DNA of 64,000 bases from Symbiodinium natans (taxonomy: Eukaryota; Sar; Dinophyceae; Suessiales; Symbiodiniaceae). Where the stretch lies: positions 99,682-163,681 of the forward strand of contig CAJNDS010000513.1 of NCBI GenBank assembly GCA_905221605.1, in the 5' to 3' direction. The notes beneath the pieces are model-generated. The model saw only the letters and a program-made list of their open reading frames with translations, searched no databases and was not told the DNA's origin. How positions within the stretch are numbered: position 1 is the stretch's first letter; every line of letters starts with the position of its first letter. Positions 1-10,806 of the stretch are shown here, piece by piece. The translations under genes were made by a program, and so were the position numbers.

Positions 1-197
1 CTGAGATCGAGGATGGTTGGCCCTCCTCCTAGCCACCAGAAGCTCATGGAGCAGGGCCGTTTAGCCGCCTCGCCAGAACATTCCCTGCAGGGGATGCGTG
101 CGCAGAGTTGGGGGTTTGCGGGCTTCTAGGGGCAGGACAAACTCTGTGGTTCCTTTTAAGGGCTCCGATTGTACTGCGGCGCAACTCTTACCTATAG

Positions 198-250
198 GTG
201 CCCAAAAAGACCATCAAACTTAGCGAGCTGCCCACTGGGCGTCATGTTCT
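198..250 (+). CDS. Exon: KLSELPTGRHVL segment, near N terminus
   Basis: The acceptor is CCTATAG|GTG and the likely donor is GA (CT|GATATA). The frame reads PKKTIKLSELPTGRHVL. An ELP-GRHVL stretch is what I would expect upstream of the SHQWLG exon in this family (from memory). Its phase does not meet the exon at 607 directly, so at least one exon between them is not identified; 288-420 is a candidate. Confidence 0.5.
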
Positions 251-510
251 GATATAGAACGTGTACACTCCCTAAAGCAATCCCGAGGTGACCGAACTCG
301 AACTCCCTACAGAGAGCCCGAAAGAAGTCTACAGCTGTGGCCCCAAGAGCCCGAGAAATGTGTCGAAAGGTCGAGACGTCTTCATGAAAACCCCCAAAAG
401 GTGGTGGAGTGCAAGCCCGATAGCCCTAAGCCCTAAACTTTCAAGCCTAAACCCCAACCCCAAAAGCAAGCACACACACACACAGACAGAGAGGCAGAGA
501 CAGAGGCAGA

Positions 511-581
511 GGATTTAGGGTTTAGGGTTTAGGGTTTAGGGTTTAGGGTTTAGGGTTTAGGGTTTAGGGTTTAGGGTTTAG
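511..581 (+). repeat. (TTTAGGG)n array, about 10 units
   Basis: Perfect heptamers 26 bp upstream of the SHQWLG exon. From 823 to 890 the 9-bp variant (GGGTTTATA)n follows. Confidence 0.95.
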
Positions 582-606
582 GACCACACAAAGAGAGCAT
601 AAAGAG

Positions 607-705
607 GTGGAATGCAAGTTGGACTTCCTGGTGATCTTCGTGTCGCACCAGTGGCTGGGCCTGCGACACCCAGATAGCGCTGGCGAGCAGCTTCGAGTCC
701 TGCAG
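607..705 (+). CDS. Exon: SHQWLGLRHPD motif
   Basis: 33 codons, phase 0 to 0, acceptor AGAG|GTGGAA and donor GCAG|GTCGGT. It contains LVIFVSHQWLGLRHPD followed by GEQLRVLQ, a recurring signature of a large dinoflagellate protein family (recollection). Reading on past the donor only gives telomere-repeat translation. Confidence 0.75.
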
Positions 706-1996
706 GTCGGTGTGTGTGTTTTTATAGGGCTTCTAGGGTTTATAGGGGTTTATAGGGTTTATAGGGGTTATAGGGTGAACCTCGTAAAGCCCCTGCCAGG
801 GTCATGGGTTATAGCGTTTATAGGGTTTATGGGGTTTATAGGGTTTATAGGGTTTGTAGGGTTTATAGGGTTTATAGGGTTTATAGGGCTACAGTAGACA
901 AGAAACCTCTAAGTTTTGGCCACACCCATTCTTGTTCTGCTGAGCATGCTGAGCAGCTCATGTTGCTGAAGTTTCCTTGTTTTCTGCTCCTTTTTTTGCC
1001 TCAGCAAAGTTATCAATGGTAGGCGTCGATTTCCCTCTCCTTTACTCGGCCATGATCAGTCAAGCGTCTTCTTGTACTGTGGTGTTATGGTTGGGGCGGA
1101 TCCTCTTGCACTTGTGGAAGACTCGCAGATCTTTGGCTTTTTCGAGCCAGATTTTCTCAACAGAAAGTTGCGCCACGGGGAACAGGGGGCCCGCAACCCT
1201 GCCCAAATGCCCTCTGAGACCTCTGCACCTTTGCGATCTCCCTGGGGTCCCCATTGGGCGTCCTTCCGTAATTAAACCTTATAAACCCGAAACCCGTGGC
1301 CTGCCGCCTTGGACGCGGGAGGCTTTTCCGAATTTTTTTGGAACGCGATTGATGTGACTTCTTCGCCATATCACAGCAGGCCCTAGACCCTCCTCAACCC
1401 GAACCTTGGTAGAGTGACAGCACTGGTTAAGAAACCCTCGGTTTAAGAAACGTGCATGCGCGCCGCTGGACCCCGGATACAAGATGCGAAAAATAAGCTA
1501 AACCCTAAACCCCAAACCCTAAACCCTAAACCCTGAACCCTAACCCTAAACCCTAAACCCTAAGAGCAAGACGAAATGAAGAAATCGGGGGGGTACCCTC
1601 ATCCTGGAGCGTTGCAAGCCCCAGGCGCTCCAAAAAGGCCCCGACCGGTTTTTCAGTGGTAGCCTTTTGCCCTTTTAGGGTTCGAGAATGTCTCAGAGAG
1701 AGTTTAGGGTGTGGGGGTTCGGGGCCAAGACCCTATAGCCTCAGACTAGGCTTAAGCTGGGCTACTTTTCAGCACGACTGAGAGATGTGGCCTCTAACCC
1801 GTGAGCTTGTGGTAGGACGCGCTGCGGAATATCACGAGTGGCAACTTGCAGGCAGGCTGCTTGCTTACGCCCTGGATTGGCCTCTGCTGCCCTAAGCCCG
1901 ACATCCCCATAAACCCTGAACCCTATAAACCCCAAACCCCAACCCCTCAGAACCTCCTCAACCATCAGTCAACCTTCAGCCCGAAAGCCCCCACAC

Positions 1997-2424
1997 CATA
2001 GCCCTAAACCCTAAACCCCAAACCCCAAACCCCAAACCCCAACCCCCAAACCCCAAACCCCAAACCCAAAACCCCAAACCCCAAACCCCTAACCCCTAAC
2101 CCCTAAACCCCTAACCCCTAAACCTAAACCCCCCCCCTAAACCCTAAAACCCCCTAAACCCCAACCCTAAACCCTAAACCCTAAACCCCAACCCCCTAAC
2201 CCCCCCCAAACCCCTAACCCCCTAACCCTAACCCCTAACCCCCCTAAACCCTAAACCCTAAACCCCCCTACACCCCTATTCCCCTACACCCCTAAACCCC
2301 TAAACCCCTAAACCCCTAAACCCCTAAACCCCTAAACCCCTAAACCCCTAAACCCCTAAACCCCTAAACCCCTAAACCCCCAAACCCCTAAACCCCTAAA
2401 CCCCCAAACCCCAAACCCCAGACC
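1997..2424 (-). repeat. Degenerate telomere-like block grading into (CCCCTAAA)n
   Basis: AAACCCC, AACCCCT and CCCTAAA units mixed, then about 15 copies of the 8-mer CCCCTAAA (2287-2410). Intronic. Confidence 0.9.
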
Positions 2425-2660
2425 GCATCGAAGTGACCACCCTGCAGCCGGGGGGATGATTGGGAAGGTGGAGAATGATGTGATGTCCCAGATGACTCTC
2501 AAGTTCCGCAAGTTCCGCGGACGGAGCAGTTTCGGTGATTTCAGGGATTTAGGGGGTTTCGGGAACTTAGGGGACTTCGGGGACTTAGGGGATTTACGGG
2601 ATTTCGAGGTTTCAGGGTTTAGGGTTCAGGGGGATTTTCTTATACTACTCAAGTAGGAAG

Positions 2661-2734
2661 GTCGGTACCTTTACACCCCTCCTTGAAGGGATCTTGCAGG
2701 GACCCTGGATAGCTACGCTCATGCAGATGTTGGG
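2661..2734 (+). CDS. Exon: TFTPLLEGILQGPW segment
   Basis: Acceptor GGAAG|GTCGGT, donor GG|GTGAGT. It reads VGTFTPLLEGILQGPW then IATLMQML and ends in phase 2. It joins in phase to both the SHQWLG exon and the exon at 2912. Confidence 0.65.
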
Positions 2735-2911
2735 GTGAGTGGAGATGGGGTGCCAGCTGACCTCAGGGTAGTAGCTGCAGGGGTGCGAACATGAGCAGGC
2801 CGGTAGCCTAAACCCTAAACCCTAAACCCTAAACCCTAAACCCTAAACCCTAAACCCTAAACCCTAAACCTAAACCCTAAACCCTAAACCCTAAACCCTA
2901 AGCCAAACGAG

Positions 2912-2960
2912 GCTGTCACCGGCAGAAAGAGATCGACTTGCCCATGCCTACATCTGGATG
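2912..2960 (+). CDS. Exon: LSPAERDRLAHAYIWM
   Basis: Acceptor ACGAG|GCTG, GA donor after ATG (GAGCCT). The AYIWM end joins directly to DWFCVPQIS of the next exon, matching the Y-W-D-F-PQ arrangement expected in the family. Confidence 0.65.
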
Positions 2961-3138
2961 GAGCCTCCTCTCTTCAACGCCGTGGGAGGGGTTTAGGGTT
3001 TAGGGTTTAGGGTTTAGGGTTTAGGGTTTAGGGTTTTACAGAGTCGACCCAGGAGTGGCATTTTGGAACTCCATGGAAGTAGACTTCTTTGCCAAAGCCA
3101 CGTGCGCGCCTGAACCATGGGCTCTGTCGGCATGTAAG

Positions 3139-3210
3139 GACTGGTTTTGTGTGCCGCAGATCTCGCAGGTGGAAAGTCGCTCTGATGCAGCCAGCAGTTG
3201 TTGCTGGTGT
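3139..3210 (+). CDS. Exon: DWFCVPQISQVESRSDAAS
   Basis: Acceptor GTAAG|GACTGG. The conserved block DWFCVPQIS is followed by ESRSDAAS. The 3' end is less certain; a GA donor at 3211 keeps phase 0. Confidence 0.65.
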
Positions 3211-3592
3211 GAGGCCCTTGCATTCCCTAAGCCCTCTTTGCAAGACAGCTGGGCACAGAAAGCCCCTGAACACTATATTCGTGTATGCAATGAGGCCTTA
3301 GAGTATCGGGGCAGAGGTCCATGACACGGAAAGAGCATGGCCTCAAAGTTGCACACGCTACTCGGCACAGCGCTGGCATGCCTCAAAACCCAGTGCACCC
3401 CAATTCCCAAGCTATCGGGAATCGCCAACATGGGGGTTTCCGAAGTTCAGGGACCCCTAAACTAAAAAACGACAAGCAGACAGTAGGAATCCCTTATGGT
3501 AAGAACCCAAGAAGGTACCCCGAATTTCGGAAGCCACCACACATTGCGCTGCAGGTATGCACTCTGATGCAGGGCTGGTCTCCACCGCACAG

Positions 3593-3621
3593 GATGCCTA
3601 CAACTGCATCCGCTCCATCCC
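3593..3621 (+). CDS. Short exon: DAYNCIRSIP
   Basis: A 29-nt exon with acceptor CACAG|GATGCC and GC donor CC|GCGCCC. It joins to 4210 to give SIPFYVDTCEIF, the expected conserved block. Confidence 0.6.
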
Positions 3622-4209
3622 GCGCCCTCGCAAAAAAACAGGGAAGCTGTTGAACTCATGGGGTGCCGACTCCGGTTTAGGGTTTAGGGTTTTCGGGTTT
3701 CGGGTTTCGGGTTTCGGGTTTCGGGTTTAGGGTTTAGGGTTTAGGGCTCAAGACCCCTTGTTGGGGGATGAGTGGGGGCTCAGTGGAGATAATTGCTGCA
3801 AGGCTTTGTTGGGAGGAAGGATTATGCCGACGGCAAGACAACCTCCCAGACAGGGTTTCAAGCACAGAGTCCTTAGTCGGCGTGAGTGTTGTTGAACCCT
3901 ACACCTTTTTGCATCCAGGTCTCTCGCAGCCAGCCGGGTTAGAGTTAAGTCTGAGGCCTTGAACCCTACACCTAAAACCCCAAACCCTAGAAACAACAGG
4001 TTTGGTAGAGGCTTCCAAGTTCCTGCGACAAAGGCCACGGTGAGGACCTTTGCTCAAAGTCCTGTCTGCACTTGGGGAGGGGGTGAGCACGAGGCATTCA
4101 GGACCTCGAATTGACTTTCGTAAGGGTAATTCATTATATTGGTTCCTTGCATATGAAAATAACATCCTTGTGGTAGGAACCCGGCGGAAGACAGAGAATT
4201 GACGCCGAG

Positions 4210-4281
4210 GTTCTACGTGGACACCTGCGAGATTTTCGTGGCGCTGGTTCCGAAGGCGCTTCACAACAACCTGGGCTGCGA
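4210..4281 (+). CDS. Exon: FYVDTCEIFVALVPKAL
   Basis: Acceptor GCCGAG|GTTCTAC, donor GA|GTGCCTTGG. It reads FYVDTCEIFVALVPKALHNN and ends in phase 2 within the codon for Glu before CSYRTW. Confidence 0.75.
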
Positions 4282-4464
4282 GTGCCTTGGGGACGAAAGG
4301 AACCTTAAAGGGGTTTAGGGTTCATATGCCTTGATAGGAATTAGAGTAGTGCAGGGTATATGGCCCCAATTTTAGGGCATGTACTACCTTAATATATTAA
4401 TAGGAGTTACAGCAGCACAGGGGTATTATAAGTCCCCAATTTTGGGGCTTATTTGGTCTCCAAG
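4282..4464 (+). mobile_element. Intron made of one inverted-repeat element (introner), CCTTGGGGAC family
   Basis: The intron starts GTGCCTTGGGGACGAAAGG and ends GGTCTCCAAG. Its termini are inverted repeats (CCTTGGGGAC / GTCTCCAAGG). Removing exactly this 183-nt segment joins the exons to give GCECSYRTWLRRGWCR, a conserved motif. Related ends occur at about 10570-10674, 18850-18958, 20535-20570 and 29740-29850. It lies within a coding context, so it looks like a transposable element functioning as an intron. Confidence 0.7.
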
Positions 4465-4507
4465 GTGCAGTTATCGAACCTGGCTGAGGCGTGGCTGGTG
4501 CCGTACA
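4465..4507 (+). CDS. Exon: CSYRTWLRRGWCRT
   Basis: Phase-consistent continuation after the introner. GC donor ACA|GCCGCC joins to EMWCKLLSE. The TWLRRGWCR block is the most recognisable motif of the family. Reading on in frame gives no further recognisable protein. Confidence 0.75.
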
Positions 4508-5445
4508 GCCGCCCAGCTTGATTCGACGCACAGACATGAGAGCTCTTACCCAAAGGATCCATGTACCTACACAGTAGATACTTGGGCCTTAAAGGGGTTC
4601 CTATACTATGACGAATCCTTAGGGTTACAAGTGGCTTGGCGTCCGTTGTGCCATTCGCACGGCGAGGAGGGTTAGTGTGAACAAGGTGGGTCATGTTCGC
4701 GTCGACATGCACGACTCCCACACGCCTTTGGTAAGAATTAGTGGAGGGTTTAGGGTTTCGGGTTTAGGGTTTAGGGTTTACCTGGACCCTCTGTGTACGT
4801 GAAAAAATGGCCACAAGCCAAACTTGCACCAAAAACAGCCAAAATTCTCCAAAACAAGCATTTTTGACCAAAACAGCCATGACAAACAAAAACTGCCTTT
4901 TTCCCGTTGAGGGCACGCGCGCCCACATGCAAAGCCAGACAGTGCTTCAGGGTTTCTTCTTCGTAGCGCATGTCGACCAAAGGTTTGCTTCTGATGCCAT
5001 GACAATTGGAAGCTGCAGGTCAGGGTTCTCGGCTGTTTCAGCGAGACAAGAAACGAATTCCGACAAATTCCGCCTTTTTCCGGCTAATTCCGCCTTTTTT
5101 TCCGGCCATTTCCGCCTTTTCCTTCAGGCTTTCATGGCTTGGCTTCAGGCTTGCGTGTTTTTTGAGTTTGCAAATTCAGGGTTTCTGCTTGTGGCTTCAG
5201 GATTTCGTTGCTTCAACAAGCAAGAATCCGCAGAACACGTAGCAAGCAAACGTCCTCGAGTGGAACACCGTCACAAATTTCAAAGTAGCCTTTTTGTGGG
5301 CTGCCTAGCCAAATTCCGCCCCACGGGCTGTTTTTGGGGTCCATTTCTTGAAAAAGGCTGTTTTCATGGAAAGGCTGTTTTTTCACGTAATTTGAAGGCT
5401 CCAGGTAGGGTTTAGGGTTTAGGGTTGCCTGTGCTGGCGTCCAAG

Positions 5446-5514
5446 GAGATGTGGTGCAAGCTGCTGTCTGAGAAGAGCACCATCCCAATCGTCGTGATTT
5501 CTGGTGGCGAGAAG
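5446..5514 (+). CDS. Exon: EMWCKLLSEKSTIPIVVIS
   Basis: 23 codons, acceptor TCCAAG|GAGATG, donor AAG|GTGTCA, phase 0. MWCKLLS followed by a hydrophobic IPIVVIS strand continues the RGWCR domain. Confidence 0.75.
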
Positions 5515-6352
5515 GTGTCATGACCCAACCTTTGCGTCCATTACACCTTGCGGGTTTAGGGTTTTGGGTTTAGGGTTTAGGGTTTAGGGTTTAGGAAGCC
5601 CTGCCTACCGCACGACAATCATTTGAAGCTCCTTGATCGCTTTCAAGGGTCACTTCGATGGCCTAGATCGAAGGCCTTCTCCCATTTTTTTGGCAACCTC
5701 CTGAAAAAGCCTAGAGTAGATATGGTCAGGGTACCGACTTCGAAGGTTACGTTTTACCACATGCGAAGGGATCTTTATGGCCCTCTGAAGGTTGCCAAAC
5801 TTCATGTGCTGCACGTAGCACTTGAGCATGAGCCCTAAGCTACTTTGTGGTCACTTCTCTACATGCGGTCCCCTTTTACGGTGCGTATGCGAGGCGGCCC
5901 TAATGTTTAGGGTACCTTGAAAGAAGGGACCATCATGTAACTCAGCACCCTAAACCCTAGGCATCGAATTTCGAGAATTCGCCATGTGCTGAGGCGGAGT
6001 TCATCTCCCCCGTGCGTTGGGTGCACCTTAGCCGGACCGATTCGGGTTGGGGAGGGGGGATCACAGCTGCCTTAAGGGAGTAATTAGCGGTTTGGGAGTG
6101 ATTAGGGGTTTAGGGTTTAGTCGGGAATATATGCAGGGTGTAGGCACGTTGGTGCCATGACAGGACTCTGTTCTTCGTTTGGGGCTTGGCATGTGCTCGG
6201 TGCATCATCGGCGGTGTTTGGACAGAGCTTGCAAGAAGAAGCACTGCTGTGTCCCCAACCCTTAGCCCTTAATCACACCCTAAACCGCAAACCGAAACCC
6301 TAAACCCTACACCTTAAACCCGAAACTTGTGGGAAATCTCCTAATCTGCGAG

Positions 6353-6406
6353 AAGTCTGTGGCACTGAGGCACTACCCTGTTCACCAGGGAGACTTCACG
6401 GTGGAG
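6353..6406 (+). CDS. Exon: HYPVHQGDFTVE
   Basis: Acceptor TGCGAG|AAGTCT, GA donor GAG|GAGCCT. It reads KSVALRHYPVHQGDFTVE, and the GDFTVE-AD block continues across the intron. Confidence 0.75.
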
Positions 6407-6717
6407 GAGCCTTGGGCCTGTTCATGGGGAGGCATGGGGAGGCGGTGGGGTTTAAGGTTTAGGGTTTCGGGTTTAGGGTTCAGGGTTTAGGCGCTTTAGG
6501 GTTTAGCATCACGGGGGATCTCGGGATTTGGAAATTCGGGGAGGTGAGGCATCCCGTTGAGAAGGCCCAAGCCTTCGTCCTCTGACCCCCCCAAATCCCC
6601 CAGACCCACCCGAAACCCAGGCGCTCTGTCCCCAAAGGGCGCAGCTTCCCTCAAACCATGAAACAACATGCTGAACCCTGCAATTCCCAAACCCGAAAAC
6701 ACATCCAGTCCTAAACA

Positions 6718-6820
6718 GCCCCTAAACCCTAAACCCTAAACCCTAAACCCTAAACCCTAAACCCTAAGCCCTAAGCCCTAAGCCCTAAGCCCTAAGCCCT
6801 AAGCCCTAAGCCCTAAACCC
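6718..6820 (-). repeat. (CCCTAAA)n converting to (CCCTAAG)n
   Basis: Seven CCCTAAA units followed by about eight CCCTAAG units: block homogenisation of a point variant. Confidence 0.95.
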
Positions 6821-6836
6821 TCCGCGTGCGTCCGAG

Positions 6837-6886
6837 GCGGACCGGTGCTCTTGCAACGAGATTGTGCGAACCGCCCTGGACTTCAA
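6837..6886 (+). CDS. Exon: ADRCSCNEIVRTALDF
   Basis: Acceptor TCCGAG|GCGGAC, GC donor AA|GCCTCC. It completes FTVE-ADRCSCNEIVRTALDFK in phase with both neighbours. Confidence 0.7.
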
Positions 6887-7220
6887 GCCTCCCCGCCATG
6901 CTGGTGTTCGATCTCTTTTGGGGTTCAGAGTTTAGGGCTGGGGCAGGGCTTAGGGTTCAGGGTTCAGGGTTTAGGGTTTAGGGTTTAGTTGTGCAGGGCT
7001 TAGGGTCCAGGGTTCAGGGTTCAGGGTTTAGGGTTTGGGCGTCTCAAGCTTGTTTTTGGAGGGGGTTTAGGGTACATCCCCTTCTGAAGTACAGGGGCTC
7101 CTGCATTGGGGCGTCGTCCATCCTTCTTTTGGCTAAACCCTAAACCCTAAACCCTAAACCCTAGACCCTAAACCCTAAAACCTAAACCCTAAACCCTAAA
7201 CCCTCCGGCTCGAAAGCGAG

Positions 7221-7265
7221 GTTAGCTGGCTTGCGCAACGACCCCAAGAAGATTGACCTCTACAG
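7221..7265 (+). CDS. Exon: LAGLRNDPKKIDLYR
   Basis: Acceptor AGCGAG|GTTAGC, GC donor ACAG|GCCGTA. It joins to YYMSRYEDFCG in the next exon, giving IDLYRYYMSRYEDFCG. Confidence 0.7.
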
Positions 7266-8124
7266 GCCGTATTCGCCTTCGATTCTAAGGAGATAGCCCC
7301 TGGAACCCTACGCCCTTTAAACCCTAAAGGTTCTTACAGCCCACGAAGTTCAGAGTTCTACCCTTTGTTTAGATCCCCCCCGCCCCCCCTCCCCCAAGGT
7401 TACGGCACGGAGTTGGTCCTGAAGTTCTCTTGGAGGAACGCTTAGCTTTAGGGTAGACCCCCAAAAAGCCCTGAAACCTAATGCCTTGACCCATGCCTTT
7501 TGAAGCCACACTGAGGCATTGTGGTGGCTCTTTTGCGGCTCTTGGTTTAGGGTTTAGGGTTTAGGGTTTAGGGTTTAGGGTTTAGGGTTTAGGGTAAAGG
7601 GTTTAGGGTTTAGGGTTTAGGGTTTAGTGCTGTGATTTGGTTTGGTGCATGTTCAAGGGCCTTGTGGCTGCCTTTCAGTGCCTTTAGGCTGGTTTCTTTT
7701 GTGGCGTTATTTGTGCTAGTTCAGGGTTTAGGGTTTAGGGTTTAGGGTTTAGGGTTTAGGGTTTAGGGTTTAGGGTTTAGGGGTGGGTGCCTTGATAGTT
7801 TGAGTTGTGTTTTTTGTTTTTGGGTTAGGGTTTAGGGTGCCTTGTGGTGCGTTTTTGGTATCTTTCTTGGTTGGTGCCCTCGTTGAAGAGATGCGATTTC
7901 AATTTATTGCTGGGAAGGTTTAGGGTTTCGAGCTGCGAAAATGGCTTCGAGCTGCATAAGGGGCAGCTTGGGAGGATTTGCGGATTTAGGGTTTAGGGCC
8001 GTTTAGGGCTTAGAGAATCTATAGCCGAGGGGGATTTCAGCAGGTGCTCAAAATCTTACCCCCCCCCCCCCCCCCCCCCCCCCGGGGTACGCTTGTGCGT
8101 TGGAGACCTATGCACTGCAAGCAG

Positions 8125-8190
8125 GTACTACATGTCCCGCTACGAGGACTTCTGCGGCCAGCCAACACGCGGACGGTCTGCTGCCTCGGT
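8125..8190 (+). CDS. Exon: YYMSRYEDFCGQPTRG
   Basis: Acceptor AAGCAG|GTACTA, GC donor CGGT|GCTATG. It lies directly after a 25-nt C homopolymer in the upstream intron (8059-8083). Confidence 0.7.
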
Positions 8191-8841
8191 GCTATGGGGT
8201 GTTTAAGCTTTAGGCTCTCGGGGTTTGCAGGCTTATGCCCTTTTGGGATTTATTGGGGGTGGTGGTGAGGGCTTAGGGTAGGTTTCAATCGGATTTGGGC
8301 ATTGAGGGCCCATCTTGGATGAACAGGTTCTTGAGGTTCGACTGCCACATGCTTTGCTAGGTTTGTCCAGGTGTTTCTGTTGCAGGTTGTTTTGTGGCTC
8401 AAGGCTTTGGGGTTTCCTTGCCCAGAACGTGAGAGCCGAAATGCCAAAGTGTTGGGTTTAGTTTGGATATCCGTTTCTCTCTTCCCCCTCCCTTGTGTGA
8501 AGCCTCCTCGCTGCATTGTCATGTTGTGCTATGTCGTTGTATGTGCGATGTTTCTATGAATCTACTGCATGGTAGCATGTACAGTCGGGTGTGAGATTGC
8601 ATTTTGGGTGGGCTGCTTTTTGGGAATTCTCGAGTGCTTGTGCTACACAGCCCAACACCCCAAGGGGTGCCTTGTGTTTTGCGCTTCAGAGGGTCATGTT
8701 TAGGAAAGATGTTCAGAGAGGTTAGCCCCTAAACCCTAAACCCCTGTAGAGCCCAAGCCCCAAACCCTAAACCCTATAGACCCTAAACCCCAAAACCCCA
8801 AACCCTAGTCCTAACCCGAAGTTGGACCAGCCTCCTCTGAG

Positions 8842-8909
8842 GACCTTGGGCGAGTTTCTGAGCCGATACAAGTTCCCAAACCTTCTGGCCGCCATCAGGC
8901 AGAAGAAAG
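8842..8909 (+). CDS. Exon: TLGEFLSRYKFPNLLAAIR
   Basis: Acceptor TCTGAG|GACCTT, GC donor AAAG|GCTCAG. It is amphipathic and helical, and joins to GMGAVACAVGSGD, giving KKGM, the expected entry into the repeat region. Confidence 0.7.
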
Positions 8910-9526
8910 GCTCAGCTACCAGGGGGGTTCGGGATTTCGGGTTTAGGGTCAAGTTTAGGGTTGGTTCAGGGTTCGGGCTTTGGGGGATGGAGGCAGGGGG
9001 GGGGGGGGGGGGGAATTCAGATTTCGAACCCAAAACCCAAAACCGTGCTGACATCTGGACCTCCCAACTACCCTTCAATAACAGGGACTTATATACGCTA
9101 CTGTTCTGGTTGAAGGGTCATTAGGGGGTACTGGCATAGTTACTAGTTAACTTGAATGAACTGTAAGATCCCTAAACCTTAAACCTCATTCGAATTATGA
9201 AGCCCCCACCCCCCAACTACCCTTCAATACAGGGGACTTATGTACCCTACCATTATCGTTAAAGTATCCTGCATGACAGGGGAGAAGAGAGGAGTGAGAT
9301 GGACGCATCGGAATCCTCGCCTGCTGCGCGCGAGTGCGAGAGTCGATACCCTAAGCCCAAAACCCAAACACCCTATACTCGAAACCCTAAACCCTAAACC
9401 ATTCCTCTTGTTTGTCCTACACAGACCAACGGACCTTGCCTGCCTTGCACGAGAGTGAGCGACTAAACCCTAAACCCCAAACCCTAAACCCAAAACCCAA
9501 ACACCCTAAGCCCTGCTTTCGGCCAG

Positions 9527-9609
9527 GCATGGGTGCGGTTGCCTGCGCGGTTGGGTCCGGAGACACCGCCACTTTCCTCACAAAGCTTCTCCGTTTTGGG
9601 TCGTACAGT
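9527..9609 (+). CDS. Exon: first ankyrin-like repeat (GMGAVACAVGSGD)
   Basis: Acceptor GGCCAG|GCATGG, donor AGT|GTAGGG. GMGAVACAVGSGDTATFLTK then LLRFGS fits the ankyrin helix-turn-helix pattern. Confidence 0.7.
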
Positions 9610-9931
9610 GTAGGGTTTAAGGTTTAGGGTTTTAGGGTTTTTAGGGTTTAGGTTTTTTGGGTTATGGTTTTTAGGGTTTAAGTTTTTTTGGGGTTTAGGG
9701 GTTTTAGGGTCTAGGGGTTTTAGGGTTTAGGTTGTTTCGGGTCTTACAGTGTCACTGTGCTTAAGTTAAAGAAATTGAAACCCAAGTACGACTCTACTTA
9801 TAGTATCTAGAGTGCGCCGTCCAACCCACCCCCCCCCCCGCCCCTCCCCACCTAAACCCTAAACCCTAAACCCTAAACCCTAAACCCTAAACCCTAAACC
9901 CTAAACCCTAAACCCTAAACCCTAACGTCAG

Positions 9932-9978
9932 GAGATGATCACCAACATGGTCCAAGCTGGGGCGCCCATAGACACAAG
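9932..9978 (+). CDS. Exon: EMITNMVQAGAPIDTR
   Basis: Acceptor CGTCAG|GAGATG, likely GC donor ACAAG|GCCGAC. NMVQAGAPIDTR is ankyrin-like. This is the last exon of the unbroken phase chain. Confidence 0.65.
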
Positions 9979-10687
9979 GCCGACACTCCCAGGGGCGAGG
10001 ATTTCGCTTGAGCTCCCCGAAGGAAAAACAAAACCACAGAGAACTTCGCACCTGTGACCTGCTGGTAACAAGAATCCGGCGCAGGGTTTAGGGTTTAGGG
10101 TTCAAAGGGTTTCGGGTTTATAAGGGTTTAGGGTTTAGAGTTTAGGGCTTAGGGTTTAGGATGGTTTAGGGTTTAGGGTTTCCGGTGGTTGAGGCCCAGC
10201 ATTTCAATTGAGGGACCCTCTGACACAAACGGTCCCAAACTGAAACAAGTCCCGCAGTCCCGTAGCATCCGCCTCTGAAAGTTCTTTGAGCCTCCCTAAA
10301 CCCTAATCCTAAACCCTAAATTCTAAACCCTGAACCCTAAACCCTGGAGGTTTCCGGACATGCCAGAGGTGGATTTGTGGGCCGGCTTCACGTGCCTTGC
10401 TGGTGGAGCTAGCTCGACTTGACGTGTAGAGAGGGATCTAGGGATTCGAGGGACGTAGTCCTTAAATGAAGCAGGGTTTATATTACTGTTTTTGGTGAGT
10501 GTATATAAGGTTCCGTTTTAAAATTGGTGAGTGTATATACCTGGTGTCTTTTTGGGGATACAAGAAATATAAACCCTACTTCACATGAACCCTAAAAGGG
10601 TTTATGGTTCATGTATCTGAAGAGGATTCATGTATATGACCCCAATCATAGGGTTCATTCCGTCCCCAAGGACAGGCCGGAGTTTAG

Positions 10688-10806
10688 CTGCCCATGAGGC
10701 CACTCTTCCTGGCCGCCATGCGCAGCTTCATTTGCGAAGACACCCTGCTGCATCTCCTGCGTGCCTCGGACGTCAACATGCCAAGCATTTTAAAAAGTCG
10801 CTCGGG
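10688..10806 (+). CDS. Exon candidate: RPLFLAAMRSFICEDTLL
   Basis: RPLFLAAMRSFICEDTLLHL followed by LRASDVNM resembles an ankyrin repeat. Acceptor GTTTAG|CTGCCC; the exact 3' end is unresolved. An inverted-repeat element end (GTCCCCAAG) lies just upstream. Confidence 0.5.

Noticed and set aside
288-518. 76-codon ORF ending in Thr-Gln-Thr-Glu-Arg-Gln-rich tail
   Set aside because: The tail is microsatellite translation. The front part may hold a missing exon, but no splice pair was found.
1060-1482. Overlapping ORFs on both strands at 1.0-1.5 kb
   Set aside because: Both strands are open and no phase-compatible splice boundaries with the neighbouring exons could be chosen.
3055-3324. 89-codon plus-strand ORF (VAFWNSMEVDFFAKAT...)
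   Set aside because: The frame looks protein-like but conflicts with the phased join YIWM-DWFCVPQIS, which places 2961-3138 in an intron.
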